Positions 31,478-41,052 of a DNA stretch of 46,148 nucleotides are shown here, in pieces. Under the pieces are notes generated by a model, which made no database searches, had not been told where the DNA came from, and was given only the letters and a program-made list of their open reading frames with translations. How positions within the stretch are numbered: position 1 is the first letter of the stretch; each line of letters begins with the position of its first letter. Origin of the DNA: an uncultured Collinsella sp. GTDB taxonomy: Bacteria > Actinomycetota > Coriobacteriia > Coriobacteriales > Coriobacteriaceae. The position numbers were made by a program, and so were the translations under genes. Location of the stretch: assembly GCA_934675795.1 (NCBI GenBank), contig CAKURW010000011.1, positions 1 through 46,148 of the forward strand, given 5' to 3'.

Positions 31478-33700
31478 ATGGAGAAGCATAAAGTGATCTG
31501 CCCGTACTGCGGCGCCGGTTGCCAGTTTAACCTCCTGGTCCAAAACGGCCAGGTCGTGGGCACCGAACCGCTCAACGGCATCACCAACCAGAGCGAGCTG
31601 TGCCTTAAGGGCATGAGCGGCTACGACTTCATCAACGACACCAAGATCTTGACTCCTCGCGTACTGCACCCGATGATCCGCCGCACTAAGGGCGCGGATC
31701 TTGAGCGCGTAAGCTGGGACGAGGCACTGGATTTCACCGCATCTAAGATGCAGGCCATAATTGACGAATATGGTCCTAACGCTGTCATGACCACCGGCTC
31801 TTCGCGAGGCGGCGGCAATGAGGCGAACTACGTCATGCAGAAGTTTACGCGTGCGTGCATCGGCACCCACAGCGTGGACAACTGCGCCCGTACTTGACAC
31901 GGCCCTACTGTCCTCGGTCTGATGGACACGGTTGGTTCAGGTTGCATGTCATGCTCCATCCCCGGTATGGAGGATGCGGGCTGCATTTTCCTCTTCGGCT
32001 ATAACCCTGCCGATTCGCACCCCATCGTCGCAAGGCGTATCGTGCGAGCCAAAGAAAAGGGTTGCAAGATCATCGTCGCCGATCCGCGCCATATCGAAAC
32101 CGCGCGTATCGCCGATCTCTACCTTCCGATCAAGAACGGTTGCAACGTTGCGTTCCTCAACGCCTTTGCCAACTGCTTGGTCAACGATGGCCTCTACGAC
32201 AAGGAATTCGTCGCCGAGCACACGAACGGCTTTGACGAGTGGTGGGAGACCATCAAGAACTACACTCCCGAATCCGTACAGGACATCACGGGTGTCGATC
32301 CCGCGCTGATCCACCAAGCTGCCGAGATGTACGCCACGGCGAAGCCTTCTGCCATCATTGGCTGGGGCATGGGCGTATGCCAGCAGAAGCAGAACCTGAA
32401 GACGGTGCACACCATCGCCTCCATCGCCTGCGTTGCCGGCCAGATCGGCAAACCCAATTCCGGCCTCGCGCCCGTGCGCGGTCAGAATAACGTCCAGGGC
32501 TCCTGCGATATGGGCATGCTGCCCAACCTGTACCCTGGCTACCAGAAAGTCACCGACCCCGCCGCTCGCGCCAAGTTTGCCAAGGCTTGGGGCGTGCCCG
32601 AGGAAAAGCTCCCGCTCGAGGAGGGCTACAAGCTCACCGACCTGGGCCACCTGGTCGACGAGGGCAAGGTGCACTGCTTCTACAACTACGGCGAGGACCC
32701 GGTGCAGACCGAGCCCGATTCGGCCGGTATGCGCAAGACGCTCTCCGAGCTGGATCTGTTCATTTGCCAGGACATCTTTATGACGCAGACGACCATGCTC
32801 GCCGACGTCATCCTGCCTGCCACCTCTTGGGGCGAGCACGAGGGTGTCTTTACCGCATCCGACCGTAGCTTCCAGCACTTTGACGCGGCCGTTCCGCCCA
32901 AGGGCGAGTGCCGCCACGACTGGGAGATCTTCGCGGACCTGTCCACGCGCATGGGCTATCCCATGCACTACGACAACACCGAGCAGATCTGGAACGAGTG
33001 CATTAGCCTGTGCCCCAACTTTGTGGGCGCGACCTACGAGAAGATGGCTCCCGAGGGCGGTTACGCCCAGTGGCCGGTCAAGAGCACCGATGTGAACGAC
33101 CACGGTACGCCCGACATGTTCGCTGGTGGCAAGTTCACCACCAAGGACGGCCGCGCCAACCTGATGGCGCACGACTGGGAGGCGCCCTCCGAGCTTCCCG
33201 ACGATGAGTACCCGCTCATTCTGTGCACCGTTCGCGAGGTCGGTCACTACAGCTGCCGCTCGATGACTGGCAACTGCAAGACGCTGGCGCTGCTCGCCGA
33301 CGAGCCCGGCTTTGTCCGCATGAATCCCGCGGACGCCGAGGCACGCGGCATCAAGAACGGCGACATCGTCTCGATTCACAGCCGCCGTGGCCAGGTATAC
33401 AGCCGCGCCGACGTGAGCGACCGCATCAACAAGGGCACGGTCTATATGACCTACCAGTGGTGGATCGGCAAGTGCAACGAGCTGACCATTCACAAGGTCG
33501 ACCCGGTCTCGCATACGCCCGAGGACAAGTTCTCCGCCTGCCAGGTCGACGCTATCGCCGACCAGGTCTGGGCTGAGGGCGAGGTGGAGCGTCAGTACAC
33601 CGAGCTCAAGCAGGCTCTGGTGGACGCCGCCGCTCCCCAGGACGTTGAGCCCGGCGCCGCCAAGTTCGATGACGAGACGCACGTGAACCAAATCGTGTAG
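31478..33700 (+). CDS. fdhF: Formate dehydrogenase H, selenocysteine-containing
   Basis: Molybdenum (or tungsten) bis-pterin enzyme oxidising formate to CO2 in the formate hydrogenlyase complex. The 740-codon frame contains TGA at 31895-31897, residue 140, in DNCARTUHGPTVLGL, exactly where E. coli FdhF has its active-site Sec140. The N-terminal [4Fe-4S] ligands are Cys8, Cys11, Cys15 and Cys42, again at the E. coli positions. The rest follows the family, with GWGMGVCQQ, APVRGQNNVQGSCDMG and the C-terminal MopB-binding domain. AAGGAAGGAGGG precedes the ATG. The two halves would be called as broken genes by software without Sec support. The Mo and Se genes in this window supply its cofactors. 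Confidence 0.97.
31895..31930 (+). promoter_or_regulatory. SECIS element of fdhF
   Basis: After the UGA, TGTCCTC (31909-31915) pairs with GATGGACA (31921-31928, one bulged T), leaving an apical loop GGTCT (31916-31920). The same loop, at the same distance of 18 bases from the UGA, is found in the E. coli fdhF SECIS that SelB binds. The bulge lies on the 3' rather than the 5' side. Confidence 0.85.
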
Positions 33701-33721
33701 TCCCGTTCTCGTTGGCTTTTT

Positions 33722-33764
33722 GGGCCGGGCGTCCCGTACGTTCGGGAGCCCGGCCCGTTATTTT
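33722..33764 (+). terminator. Strong hairpin between fdhF and the HyfA-like gene
   Basis: GGGCCGGGC (33722-33730) pairs with GCCCGGCCC (33748-33756), with an inner TCCCG/CGGGA stem, followed by GTTATTTT. The poor U-tract suggests partial termination or an mRNA processing or stabilising stem. Confidence 0.65.
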
Positions 33765-33778
33765 GAAAGGAAGTGGGG

Positions 33779-34396
33779 ATGAACCGCTTCATCGACATCA
33801 ACCCGGAGAGGTGCATCGGCTGCGGAACATGCCAGTCCGCCTGTGCCGACGCCCACCGGATGCAGGGTCTTCAGGATACGCCGCGCTTGGCGCTCGTGAA
33901 GACCGGCGGTATTTCGGCCGCCCTTGCCTGCCACCATTGCGAGGGTGCCCCCTGCGCCGAGGTTTGCCCGGTGAATGCCATCGAGCACGATGGCGATCGC
34001 ATCCACGTCAAGGAGCAGGAGTGCATCGGGTGCAGGCTGTGCGCCATCGCGTGCCCCTTCGGAGCCATCCATCCCGATGGCACGTCTATCGCCGGTGTCG
34101 CAGGCATGTGCGACCCGACGCCTTCGTATCCTAAGTCCCTGAGCAGCCTGCTGACGTGGGCTCCCGGCCAGTACACCTGCGCTGTCAAGTGCGACCTGTG
34201 CGCCTTCGATCCGGACGGCCCGCATTGTGTGGCGGCGTGCCCCACCAAGGCGCTGACCGTCATGGGCGGCGCGGCCGATCGTGAGCTCGACGAGGCCAAG
34301 CGCCTGCGCTCGATCGAAAACGGTCCAGTCGTTGACGTTACCGCTGTGGCCCAGGGCCTGTCCGAGAAAGCAGAAGGGAGCGTAAACAATGGATAG
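33779..34396 (+). CDS. hyfA: Hydrogenase-4 type ferredoxin subunit (HyfA-like)
   Basis: A 205-residue four-cluster ferredoxin. Cysteine sets are Cys12/15/18/22, Cys51/54/59/63, Cys82/85/88/92 and Cys138/141/150/154. It resembles the first ferredoxin (30883) but has a longer insert before the last set and a longer C-terminus. Its place at the head of the hyf genes matches HyfA, the electron entry of the hydrogenase arm. GAAAGGAAGTGGGG precedes the ATG. The stop overlaps the start of hyfB by 8 bases. Confidence 0.9.
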   Translation: MNRFIDINPERCIGCGTCQSACADAHRMQGLQDTPRLALVKTGGISAALACHHCEGAPCAEVCPVNAIEHDGDRIHVKEQECIGCRLCAIACPFGAIHPDGTSIAGVAGMCDPTPSYPKSLSSLLTWAPGQYTCAVKCDLCAFDPDGPHCVAACPTKALTVMGGAADRELDEAKRLRSIENGPVVDVTAVAQGLSEKAEGSVNNG

Positions 34397-36407
34397 CATG
34401 ACGCTGTTTATCGCATCGCTTGCCGTCTCGTGCATCGGTGCGCTCGCCTCGGTTCTGCTGATCAAGGCCGATAACGCCGCCAAGACCGCCGGCTGCCTAA
34501 TCGGCGCCGTCGCCGCGGTGCTTTCGTTTGTGGCCGGTATCCAGGCCGTGCTGGGCGATGTCACGTCGGTCGACACCATCGTGTTCTTCCCGTTTGCCCA
34601 TTTCCAGCTGCTGCTCAATCAGCTGTCCGGCCTGTTCGTGGCGCTCATCTCGGTGCTCGCGTTTGCCGGTTCGATCTACGGTCTCAACTACTTTGATGAG
34701 TACCCGGGCAAAAAGGGCCGCGCCGGCTTCTTCTTTAACACCTTCGTGGCGTCCATGATGCTCGTCATCACCGCCGACAACGTGTTTTGGTTCCTGGTCG
34801 CCTTTGAGCTTATGTCGCTGACCTCGTACTTCCTGGTCGTGATCGAGGAGAACGAGAACTCCATCCATGGCGGTTGGCTCTACTTTGTGATCGCGCACGT
34901 GGGCTTCGTGCTCATCATGGCGAGCTTCCTCACCATGACCAACTTCGCCGGCGGCTCGTTTGCCTTTGCGGATTTCCGCGCCACGCAGTTTAGCCCCGCG
35001 GTCGCATCCGTGTGCTTCGTGCTCGCCTTCTTTGGCTTTGGCGCCAAGGCCGGTATCATCCCGCTGCACGGCTGGCTGCCCAAGGCACATCCCGAGGCGC
35101 CGTCCAACGTGTCGGCCCTCATGTCCGGCGGCATGATCAAGATCGGTATTTTTGGCATCCTCAAGGTGGGTCTCGACCTGCTCTCCGCCTCGGGCGTTCA
35201 GGTCTGGTGGGGCCTTATGGTCATGGTCTTCGGTGCGATCTCGTCGGTCCTCGGCGTGGCCTTCGCTCTGCAGGAGCATGACATCAAGCGCCTGCTGGCC
35301 TATCACTCCGTCGAGAACATCGGCATCATTCTGCTCGGCGTCGGCGCCTCCATGGCCGCTATGGCGCTCAACTCGGTCGGCATCGCCGTCCTGGCTCTGA
35401 TGGCCGCCCTCTACCACACGTTTAACCACGCGATGTTTAAGGGCGAGCTGTTCTTGGGCGCCGGTGCGCTGCTGTACTCCACGGGTACGCGCAATATGGA
35501 GAAGATGGGCGGCCTGTTCCGTCGTATGCCGGCTACGGCCATCTGCTTCCTTATTGGCGCGCTTGCCATCTCGGCCATCCCGCCCTTCAACGGCTTTGTG
35601 TCCGAGTGGTTTACCTACCAGTCGCTCTTTAACGCTGCCATGCAGGGCGACAAGGCCGTCATGATCGTGGCCGTGTTCGCTGCCGTCGCGCTTGCCATTA
35701 CCGGCGCGCTGGCTGTCACATGCTTCGTCAAGGCCTATGGCGTCTCCTTTGCCTCCGCGCCCCGCTCCGAGGCCGCGGCCAATGCCAAGGAGGTTCCTGC
35801 CCCCATGGTGTTTGCACAGGGCCTGCTCGCGGCCATCTGCGTCGTGCTGGGCATTGGCGCTCCCGTGATCGCGCCTGTGCTGGTCGATGTCGCCGCGTCC
35901 GTGCTGCATCCGTACGGTGGCGTGTTTGCCGCCGAGGGCATGGAGCTCATGAACCAATACTCCGGCGCTGCCACCTCCACGCCCGCGATCGCTATTGCGC
36001 TCGTGGTGCTCGTCGGCCTTGCCTGCGGCTATCGCAAGCTCAAGACCGTCGGCAAGGTGCAGAAGTCCCAGCCGTGGGCGTGCGGCTATGCTCCCAACGA
36101 GCATATGCCCGTCGTGGCCACGACCTTTGCCTCCGAGGTGTCCTGGTTTATGCAGCCGCTCTACACGCTGCGCGACCGCTGCACGGCCGTCTGCTGGTCC
36201 ATCGCGCACTTCTTCCAGAAGCTCACCGGTGTGGCCGAGGCTGTGGAGCCCGTACCCGACAAGGTTCTCGTCGATGCCCCGCATAAGGGTGTCGAGAAGC
36301 TCGCCGACCTCGCGACTAAGCTCGAGGGCGGCAACTACAGCATCTATATCTGCTACATCGTCGCGGCACTCGTGGTATTCCTCGTGCTCGCCGTGCAAAT
36401 GGGTTAA
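34389..36407 (+). CDS. hyfB: Antiporter-like membrane subunit HyfB
   Basis: A 672-residue inner-membrane protein with about 15 or 16 hydrophobic segments, homologous to HyfB/HycC and to complex I subunit NuoL. It forms part of the ion-translocating arm. Conserved segments include FWFLVAFELMSLTSYFLVV, the lysine-bearing GFGAKAGIIPLHGWLPKAHP, and LLAYHSVENIGIILLG. A long amphipathic C-terminal stretch before the last helix (about 615-650) recalls the lateral helix region of such subunits. It overlaps hyfA by 8 bases and precedes hyfC by 12 bases. Confidence 0.93.
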   Translation: MDSMTLFIASLAVSCIGALASVLLIKADNAAKTAGCLIGAVAAVLSFVAGIQAVLGDVTSVDTIVFFPFAHFQLLLNQLSGLFVALISVLAFAGSIYGLNYFDEYPGKKGRAGFFFNTFVASMMLVITADNVFWFLVAFELMSLTSYFLVVIEENENSIHGGWLYFVIAHVGFVLIMASFLTMTNFAGGSFAFADFRATQFSPAVASVCFVLAFFGFGAKAGIIPLHGWLPKAHPEAPSNVSALMSGGMIKIGIFGILKVGLDLLSASGVQVWWGLMVMVFGAISSVLGVAFALQEHDIKRLLAYHSVENIGIILLGVGASMAAMALNSVGIAVLALMAALYHTFNHAMFKGELFLGAGALLYSTGTRNMEKMGGLFRRMPATAICFLIGALAISAIPPFNGFVSEWFTYQSLFNAAMQGDKAVMIVAVFAAVALAITGALAVTCFVKAYGVSFASAPRSEAAANAKEVPAPMVFAQGLLAAICVVLGIGAPVIAPVLVDVAASVLHPYGGVFAAEGMELMNQYSGAATSTPAIAIALVVLVGLACGYRKLKTVGKVQKSQPWACGYAPNEHMPVVATTFASEVSWFMQPLYTLRDRCTAVCWSIAHFFQKLTGVAEAVEPVPDKVLVDAPHKGVEKLADLATKLEGGNYSIYICYIVAALVVFLVLAVQMG

Positions 36408-36419
36408 GGAGGGGAGAGC

Positions 36420-37346
36420 ATGAACAACATCGTACTTGCCGTTCTGCAGGGCGTGGTCGTTATGGCCGTCGCGCCGTTCTTCTCCGGTCTCGGCCGCGTG
36501 ATCCGCGCCAAGATGCACAACCGTCGCGGCCCCAGCATCATGCAGGACTACCGCGACCTGGCCAAGCTCTTTGCGCGTCCCGAGTCCCAGAGCGAGGAAG
36601 CGAGCTTTGCACTGCGCATCATGCCGCCGCTGTTCTTCGCCGTCGCCTTTATGCTCGCGATGGGTCTGCCGCTCTTTACGGCGCAAAGCCCCATCCCGGT
36701 CTTTGGTGACGCCATCACCATCATGTACAGCCTGGCGCTCGCCCGCTTCTTCTTCGCCCTCTGCGGTGTGGATTCGTCCAACGCCTACGCCGGTATCGGC
36801 GGTGTTCGCGAGCTGCTCATGAGCGTGCTCATCGAGCCGTCCATGCTGCTGGCGTTGTTTGCCGCCGCCCTGGTGTGCGGCTCCACCGACATCGCCACCA
36901 TGGGTCGGCACATCATGACGGGCGCCATCGACGCGCCGGTCGCCGTGATTCTCGCCGGCATCGCCTTTGCGATTGCCTGCTACATGGAGCTCGGCAAGCT
37001 GCCCTTTGACCAGGCCGAGGCCGAGCAGGAGCTTCAGGAAGGCCCGCTCGCCGAGCTTTCCGGCCCGTCGCTCGCCATGGCCAAGCTTGCCATGTCTATG
37101 AAACAGGTCCTGGTCGTCGCCTGGTTCTGCGCGATCTTCGTCCCCTGGGGCGAGCCCGCGACCGTGGGCGCCGCCGCCGTTCTGGGCGCGGTCATCTTCC
37201 TTGTTAAGTGCCTGATCGACTTTGTCGTATGCGGCGTGATCGAGAACTCCTGCTCGCGCTCGCGTTTTAAGGTGCTTGGCAATCAGACCTGGGCCGTCGT
37301 TGGCATTGCCGTTCTGGCGTTTGTCTTCGTGGTCGTCGGCGTGTAG
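36420..37346 (+). CDS. hyfC: Membrane subunit HyfC (NuoH-like)
   Basis: A 308-residue membrane subunit of the HyfC/HycD family, homologous to complex I NuoH, which links the hydrogenase core to the antiporter-like subunits. Conserved features are the cytoplasmic loop RRGPSIMQDYRDLAKLF near residue 40, and the acidic loop ELGKLPFDQAEAEQELQEG near 185 that lies under the core. AAGGAGGGG is the ribosome site. It lies 12 bases after hyfB and 15 before hyfD. Confidence 0.94.
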   Translation: MNNIVLAVLQGVVVMAVAPFFSGLGRVIRAKMHNRRGPSIMQDYRDLAKLFARPESQSEEASFALRIMPPLFFAVAFMLAMGLPLFTAQSPIPVFGDAITIMYSLALARFFFALCGVDSSNAYAGIGGVRELLMSVLIEPSMLLALFAAALVCGSTDIATMGRHIMTGAIDAPVAVILAGIAFAIACYMELGKLPFDQAEAEQELQEGPLAELSGPSLAMAKLAMSMKQVLVVAWFCAIFVPWGEPATVGAAAVLGAVIFLVKCLIDFVVCGVIENSCSRSRFKVLGNQTWAVVGIAVLAFVFVVVGV

Positions 37347-37361
37347 GAGAAGGGAGAAACA

Positions 37362-38819
37362 ATGTCATTTGCAGTCAGTCTGTCCCTTCTCGGCTTGGTC
37401 GCTATCGCGGCCCCGATGGTGGCCTCGGTGCTCGTCGCCCTGTTCCCCCGTCCGTACGCCAAGTGGTTCAGCGTTTTGGGTGCCGCCGTCTCGACGGTCT
37501 GCACCATCGCCCTCGCCGCGAATTTCGCTGGCGCCGGCATGCCCGACACGCAGGTCCCCCTGATCTCGTTTGGGCAGACCCTCGTCATGGGATTCACCTT
37601 CGATCGCATGAGCACGCTGCTCGCGCCCGCCTTTGTGGGTATCGGCCTGCTTGTCGTGATCTATTCGATTCCCTATATGAGCGAGAATAACCGTGAGCAT
37701 CCCGACGCACCGCGTCGTCGCTTCTACGCGTACCTCGCGACCTTCATCGGCGCCATGGCCGGCCTTGTGTACAGCTCGACCCTTTTGGGCCAGCTCGTGT
37801 TCTTTGAGATCACGGGTGCGTGCTCTTGGGGCCTCATTAGCTACTACATGACGCCTACGGCCAAGAAGGCCGGCATGAAGGCTCTGATCATTACGCATAT
37901 CGGTGCGCTTGGCCTGTATCTGGGCGCCGCCATCGTGTTTGCCCATACCGGTACCTTCGCCATTACCGCGATTGCCGGCCTCGACGCCAAGCTCAAGGCT
38001 ATCGTTCTTTTGCTCGTGCTGTTTGCGGCCTGGGCCAAGTCCGCACAGGTTCCCATGTACATGTGGCTGCCTTCGGCCATGGAGGCGCCGACGCCTGTTT
38101 CGGCCTACCTGCATGGCGCCTCGATGGTTAAGGTCGGCGTGTGCGTGTTCGCACGCGCACTCGTCTCTGCCGGCGAGATTCCCGAGATCGTGGGCTGGGT
38201 CGCCATTATCGACGCCATGGTCACCATGCTCTTTGGTTTCCTTATGTACCTGCCGCAAAAGGACATGAAGCGCCTGCTGGCCTTCTCCACGATCGCCCAG
38301 CTCTCCTATGTGTTCTTTGGTCTGGGCCTTTCGGTCTTTGGCAGCCAGCTGGCCTTTGATGGCGCCGTGTGCCACATCTTTAACCACGCTTTCGCCAAGA
38401 CGCTGTTCTTCCTGATCGCCGGTTCGTTCTCCTTTACGCTCGGCACGCGTATGCTGCCCAAGCTTCGCGGCATCGTAAAGAAGTACCCGATCTCGGGCGT
38501 GGGCTTTGGTGTCGCGGCACTCGCCATTGCCGGCGTACCGCCCATGAACACGTTCTTCTCGAAGTTCCAGATCATCGCCGGCGGCTTTTCTGTGGGTGCC
38601 GGCAACGTCGCGATCCTGGTGCTCGTGTGCATCATGGTCGCCGAAACCGTCGCCACCTTCGCCTGGTTCCTCAAGTGGATGGGCTATTGCCTGCCCGGCG
38701 AGCCGAGCGACGAGGTCGCTGCGGGAGCCCCGCTTCCCCGCGCGATGGCGTTCGTGTTCATCGTGCTCATCATCATGGTCATCGTCAGCGGCCCGCTTTC
38801 GGCCAGCTGGATCGGTTAG
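37362..38819 (+). CDS. hyfD: Antiporter-like membrane subunit HyfD
   Basis: A 485-residue, 14-helix membrane subunit related to NuoL/M/N and Mrp antiporters. Key segments are LGQLVFFEITGACSWGLISY with the first-half glutamate, the lysine in AAWAKSAQVPMYMWLP, LLAFSTIAQLSYVFFG, and the histidine/lysine in FNHAFAKTLFFL. FHL-1 lacks this subunit, so its presence marks the complex as hydrogenase-4 type. AGAAGGGAGAAAC precedes the ATG. Confidence 0.93.
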   Translation: MSFAVSLSLLGLVAIAAPMVASVLVALFPRPYAKWFSVLGAAVSTVCTIALAANFAGAGMPDTQVPLISFGQTLVMGFTFDRMSTLLAPAFVGIGLLVVIYSIPYMSENNREHPDAPRRRFYAYLATFIGAMAGLVYSSTLLGQLVFFEITGACSWGLISYYMTPTAKKAGMKALIITHIGALGLYLGAAIVFAHTGTFAITAIAGLDAKLKAIVLLLVLFAAWAKSAQVPMYMWLPSAMEAPTPVSAYLHGASMVKVGVCVFARALVSAGEIPEIVGWVAIIDAMVTMLFGFLMYLPQKDMKRLLAFSTIAQLSYVFFGLGLSVFGSQLAFDGAVCHIFNHAFAKTLFFLIAGSFSFTLGTRMLPKLRGIVKKYPISGVGFGVAALAIAGVPPMNTFFSKFQIIAGGFSVGAGNVAILVLVCIMVAETVATFAWFLKWMGYCLPGEPSDEVAAGAPLPRAMAFVFIVLIIMVIVSGPLSASWIG

Positions 38820-38832
38820 GAGGTAGAACGAC

Positions 38833-39486
38833 ATGGGTTATTCGATCGTCAACATCCTTGGCGGCCTTCTGATCGTCACGTCCACCATGGTGGTCGTCTC
38901 CAAGAACATCAAACATTCCATCCTCTGGTATGCGGTGCAGTCGCTGGTGCTCGTGGGGCTTCTCGCCACGCTCGGTGTCACCACCGGTGCGCAGGAGCTG
39001 CTTATGTGGGCTGGATCTGCCTTTATCACCAAGGTCGTCCTGGTCCCTTATATCCTTAACCGCGCATACAAGAAGATGGGCGAGCCGAGCGACGCATCGC
39101 TCAAGGCCGGCCTTAAGCCCGCGTGGGCCATCTGCATCATCGCCGTCGAGGTCGCGATCTGCTTTGCCGTTGTGACGCAGATCAGCCTGCCCACGGCCGA
39201 GGTCGCAACGCCTGCGCTCGCTATTAGCTTCGCTCACTTCTTTGTGGGCCTCACCTGCATCATCTCGCAGCGCAATATCATGAAGCAGATCTTTGGTTAC
39301 TGCCTTATGGAAAACGGCAGCCACGTGACGCTCGCGCTTTTGGCCCCCACCGCTCCCGAGATCATCGAGATCGGTATCGCCACCGACGCCATCTTTGCCG
39401 TCATCATCATGTCCATCGTCGTGCGTCGCATTTGGGACGACTCCCACTCGCTCGATGCGCGCGACCTGTCCGAGCTGAGGGGGTAG
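38833..39486 (+). CDS. hyfE: Membrane subunit HyfE (NuoK-like)
   Basis: A 217-residue membrane protein with six or seven helices, matching HyfE, which carries a NuoK-like part and shares features with MrpC. Visible marks are SILWYAVQSLVLVGLLA and YCLMENGSHVTLALL. TAGGAGG overlaps the hyfD stop region and provides the ribosome site. Only 3 bases separate it from hyfF. Confidence 0.9.
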   Translation: MGYSIVNILGGLLIVTSTMVVVSKNIKHSILWYAVQSLVLVGLLATLGVTTGAQELLMWAGSAFITKVVLVPYILNRAYKKMGEPSDASLKAGLKPAWAICIIAVEVAICFAVVTQISLPTAEVATPALAISFAHFFVGLTCIISQRNIMKQIFGYCLMENGSHVTLALLAPTAPEIIEIGIATDAIFAVIIMSIVVRRIWDDSHSLDARDLSELRG

Positions 39487-39489
39487 TCC

Positions 39490-41049
39490 ATGGAAACGTT
39501 GATTCTCGCCCTGCTCGCGACTCCTTTGGTGTTCTCGCTGGTTATGGCGTTTTTGCCCAAGAACACGTCCTATAACGTGTTTGCCGGTCTCAACCTGGTC
39601 TCCGTCGCAGCCGTCCTGGTGCTGTCGATTATGACGGCCGGTGACGTCCTTATGAGCGGCGAAACCGCGAGCGCTCTTGGCCTGTGGTTCCACCTCGATT
39701 CGCTGGGCGCCATCTTTGTGCTGCTCATCGGCTTTATCGGTTTTCTTACGGGGCTGTTCTCGCTGCCCTATGTAAAGGCCGATATCGAGGAGGGCTCCAT
39801 GCCCGCCGAGCGCGCCAAGCAGTATTTTGCGCTGTTTAGCCTGTTTGTGTTCACCATGCTGCTCGCGTGCTTGTCCAACAACATGATCCTCACGTGGGCC
39901 GCCGTGGAGGCAACCACGCTTTCCACCGTGTTCCTCGTGGGTATCTACAAGAACAAGACGGCCCTCGAGGCTTCTTGGAAGTACGCGATGGTCTGCACCG
40001 CCGGCGTGGCCTTCGGCCTGTTCGGTACGCTGCTGATCTACGCCAACGCAGCCGACGTAATTCCCAACGCCCACGAGGCCGCGTTCCTGTCGTGCGTGCT
40101 GCCGTATGCCGACCAGTTCGACCCGACGCTCATGCGCCTCGCCTTTGCGTTTGTCGTGATCGGCTTTGGCACCAAGGCCGGCCTGTTCCCCATGCACACT
40201 TGGCTGCCCGATGCCCACTCCCAGGCCCCGAGCCCTGTCTCGGCCCTGCTCTCGGGCGTGCTGCTTAAGTGCGCCATGCTCGTGATCATGCGCTTCTACG
40301 GCTTTACTATCCAGGCTGTGGGTGCCGAGTATCCGCAACTTTTGCTGTTGATCGTCGGCACGCTGTCCATTTTGGTAGCGGCGCTTTCGATGTTTCGCCA
40401 GGACGACCTCAAGCGCCGCTTTGCGTACTCGTCTGTGGAGAACGTGGGCGTTATCGCCCTGTGCCTGGGTATCGGTGGCCCGCTGGGTATCGCCGCAGCC
40501 CTGCTGCACTGCGTGTTCCACGGCTTTACCAAGACGCTTGCCTTCTGCGTATCCGGCAACATTCAGCACGCCTTTGGCACGCGTAGCCTGGCCAAGATCC
40601 AGGGCGTCGTCGAGGTTGCCCCCGCAACCGCCGCGCTCGCCATCCTGGCGCTGCTCGGTCTTGGTGCCTTCCCGCCCTTTGACATGTTTATCTCCGAGTT
40701 CCTGACTTTTGTCGCCGGTGTTACCGCCGGTCCCATGTGGCTGGTCGTCGTGGTCGCCCTCGGTCTTACCGTGGCCATCTCCGCGCTCACCCGCATCGCA
40801 CTCAAGTCGGTATTCGGTCATGCGCCCCAGGGCATGGGCAAGCATGAGGCCCCGTCGCTCATGCTTATCCCCGAAATCATCCTGGCTGTCATGATCTTGT
40901 GGTTTGGCATCGCCACCCCGCTGCCTCTCGTGCACGGTGTGGAGACCGCGACCGGCATCGTGCTCGAGCAGAGCACCGAGGAACTTCACGCGACGCCGAT
41001 GTACCGCGCTGTGTTCGGTACCGAGACCGCTCAGAGCGAGGTGGAGTAA
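39490..41049 (+). CDS. hyfF: Antiporter-like membrane subunit HyfF
   Basis: A 519-residue membrane subunit, the third antiporter-like protein of the cluster, with about 14 helices. Conserved segments are MILTWAAVEATTLSTVFLV, the lysine in GFGTKAGLFPMHTWLPDAHS, and RFAYSSVENVGVIALCLG. HyfB, HyfD and HyfF together would give three potential ion paths, against one in FHL-1. It is 4 bases from hyfG. Confidence 0.93.
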   Translation: METLILALLATPLVFSLVMAFLPKNTSYNVFAGLNLVSVAAVLVLSIMTAGDVLMSGETASALGLWFHLDSLGAIFVLLIGFIGFLTGLFSLPYVKADIEEGSMPAERAKQYFALFSLFVFTMLLACLSNNMILTWAAVEATTLSTVFLVGIYKNKTALEASWKYAMVCTAGVAFGLFGTLLIYANAADVIPNAHEAAFLSCVLPYADQFDPTLMRLAFAFVVIGFGTKAGLFPMHTWLPDAHSQAPSPVSALLSGVLLKCAMLVIMRFYGFTIQAVGAEYPQLLLLIVGTLSILVAALSMFRQDDLKRRFAYSSVENVGVIALCLGIGGPLGIAAALLHCVFHGFTKTLAFCVSGNIQHAFGTRSLAKIQGVVEVAPATAALAILALLGLGAFPPFDMFISEFLTFVAGVTAGPMWLVVVVALGLTVAISALTRIALKSVFGHAPQGMGKHEAPSLMLIPEIILAVMILWFGIATPLPLVHGVETATGIVLEQSTEELHATPMYRAVFGTETAQSEVE

Positions 41050-41052
41050 CGA

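Noticed and set aside
31478..31897. fdhF as a gene broken by a nonsense codon
   Set aside because: The TGA is at the known selenocysteine place, with a SECIS-type stem right after it, and both halves are fully conserved.
34497..36911. An 804-codon minus-strand open frame opposite hyfB/hyfC
   Set aside because: Same reason: a His/Arg/Gly-rich low-complexity translation of the antisense strand, without family motifs.
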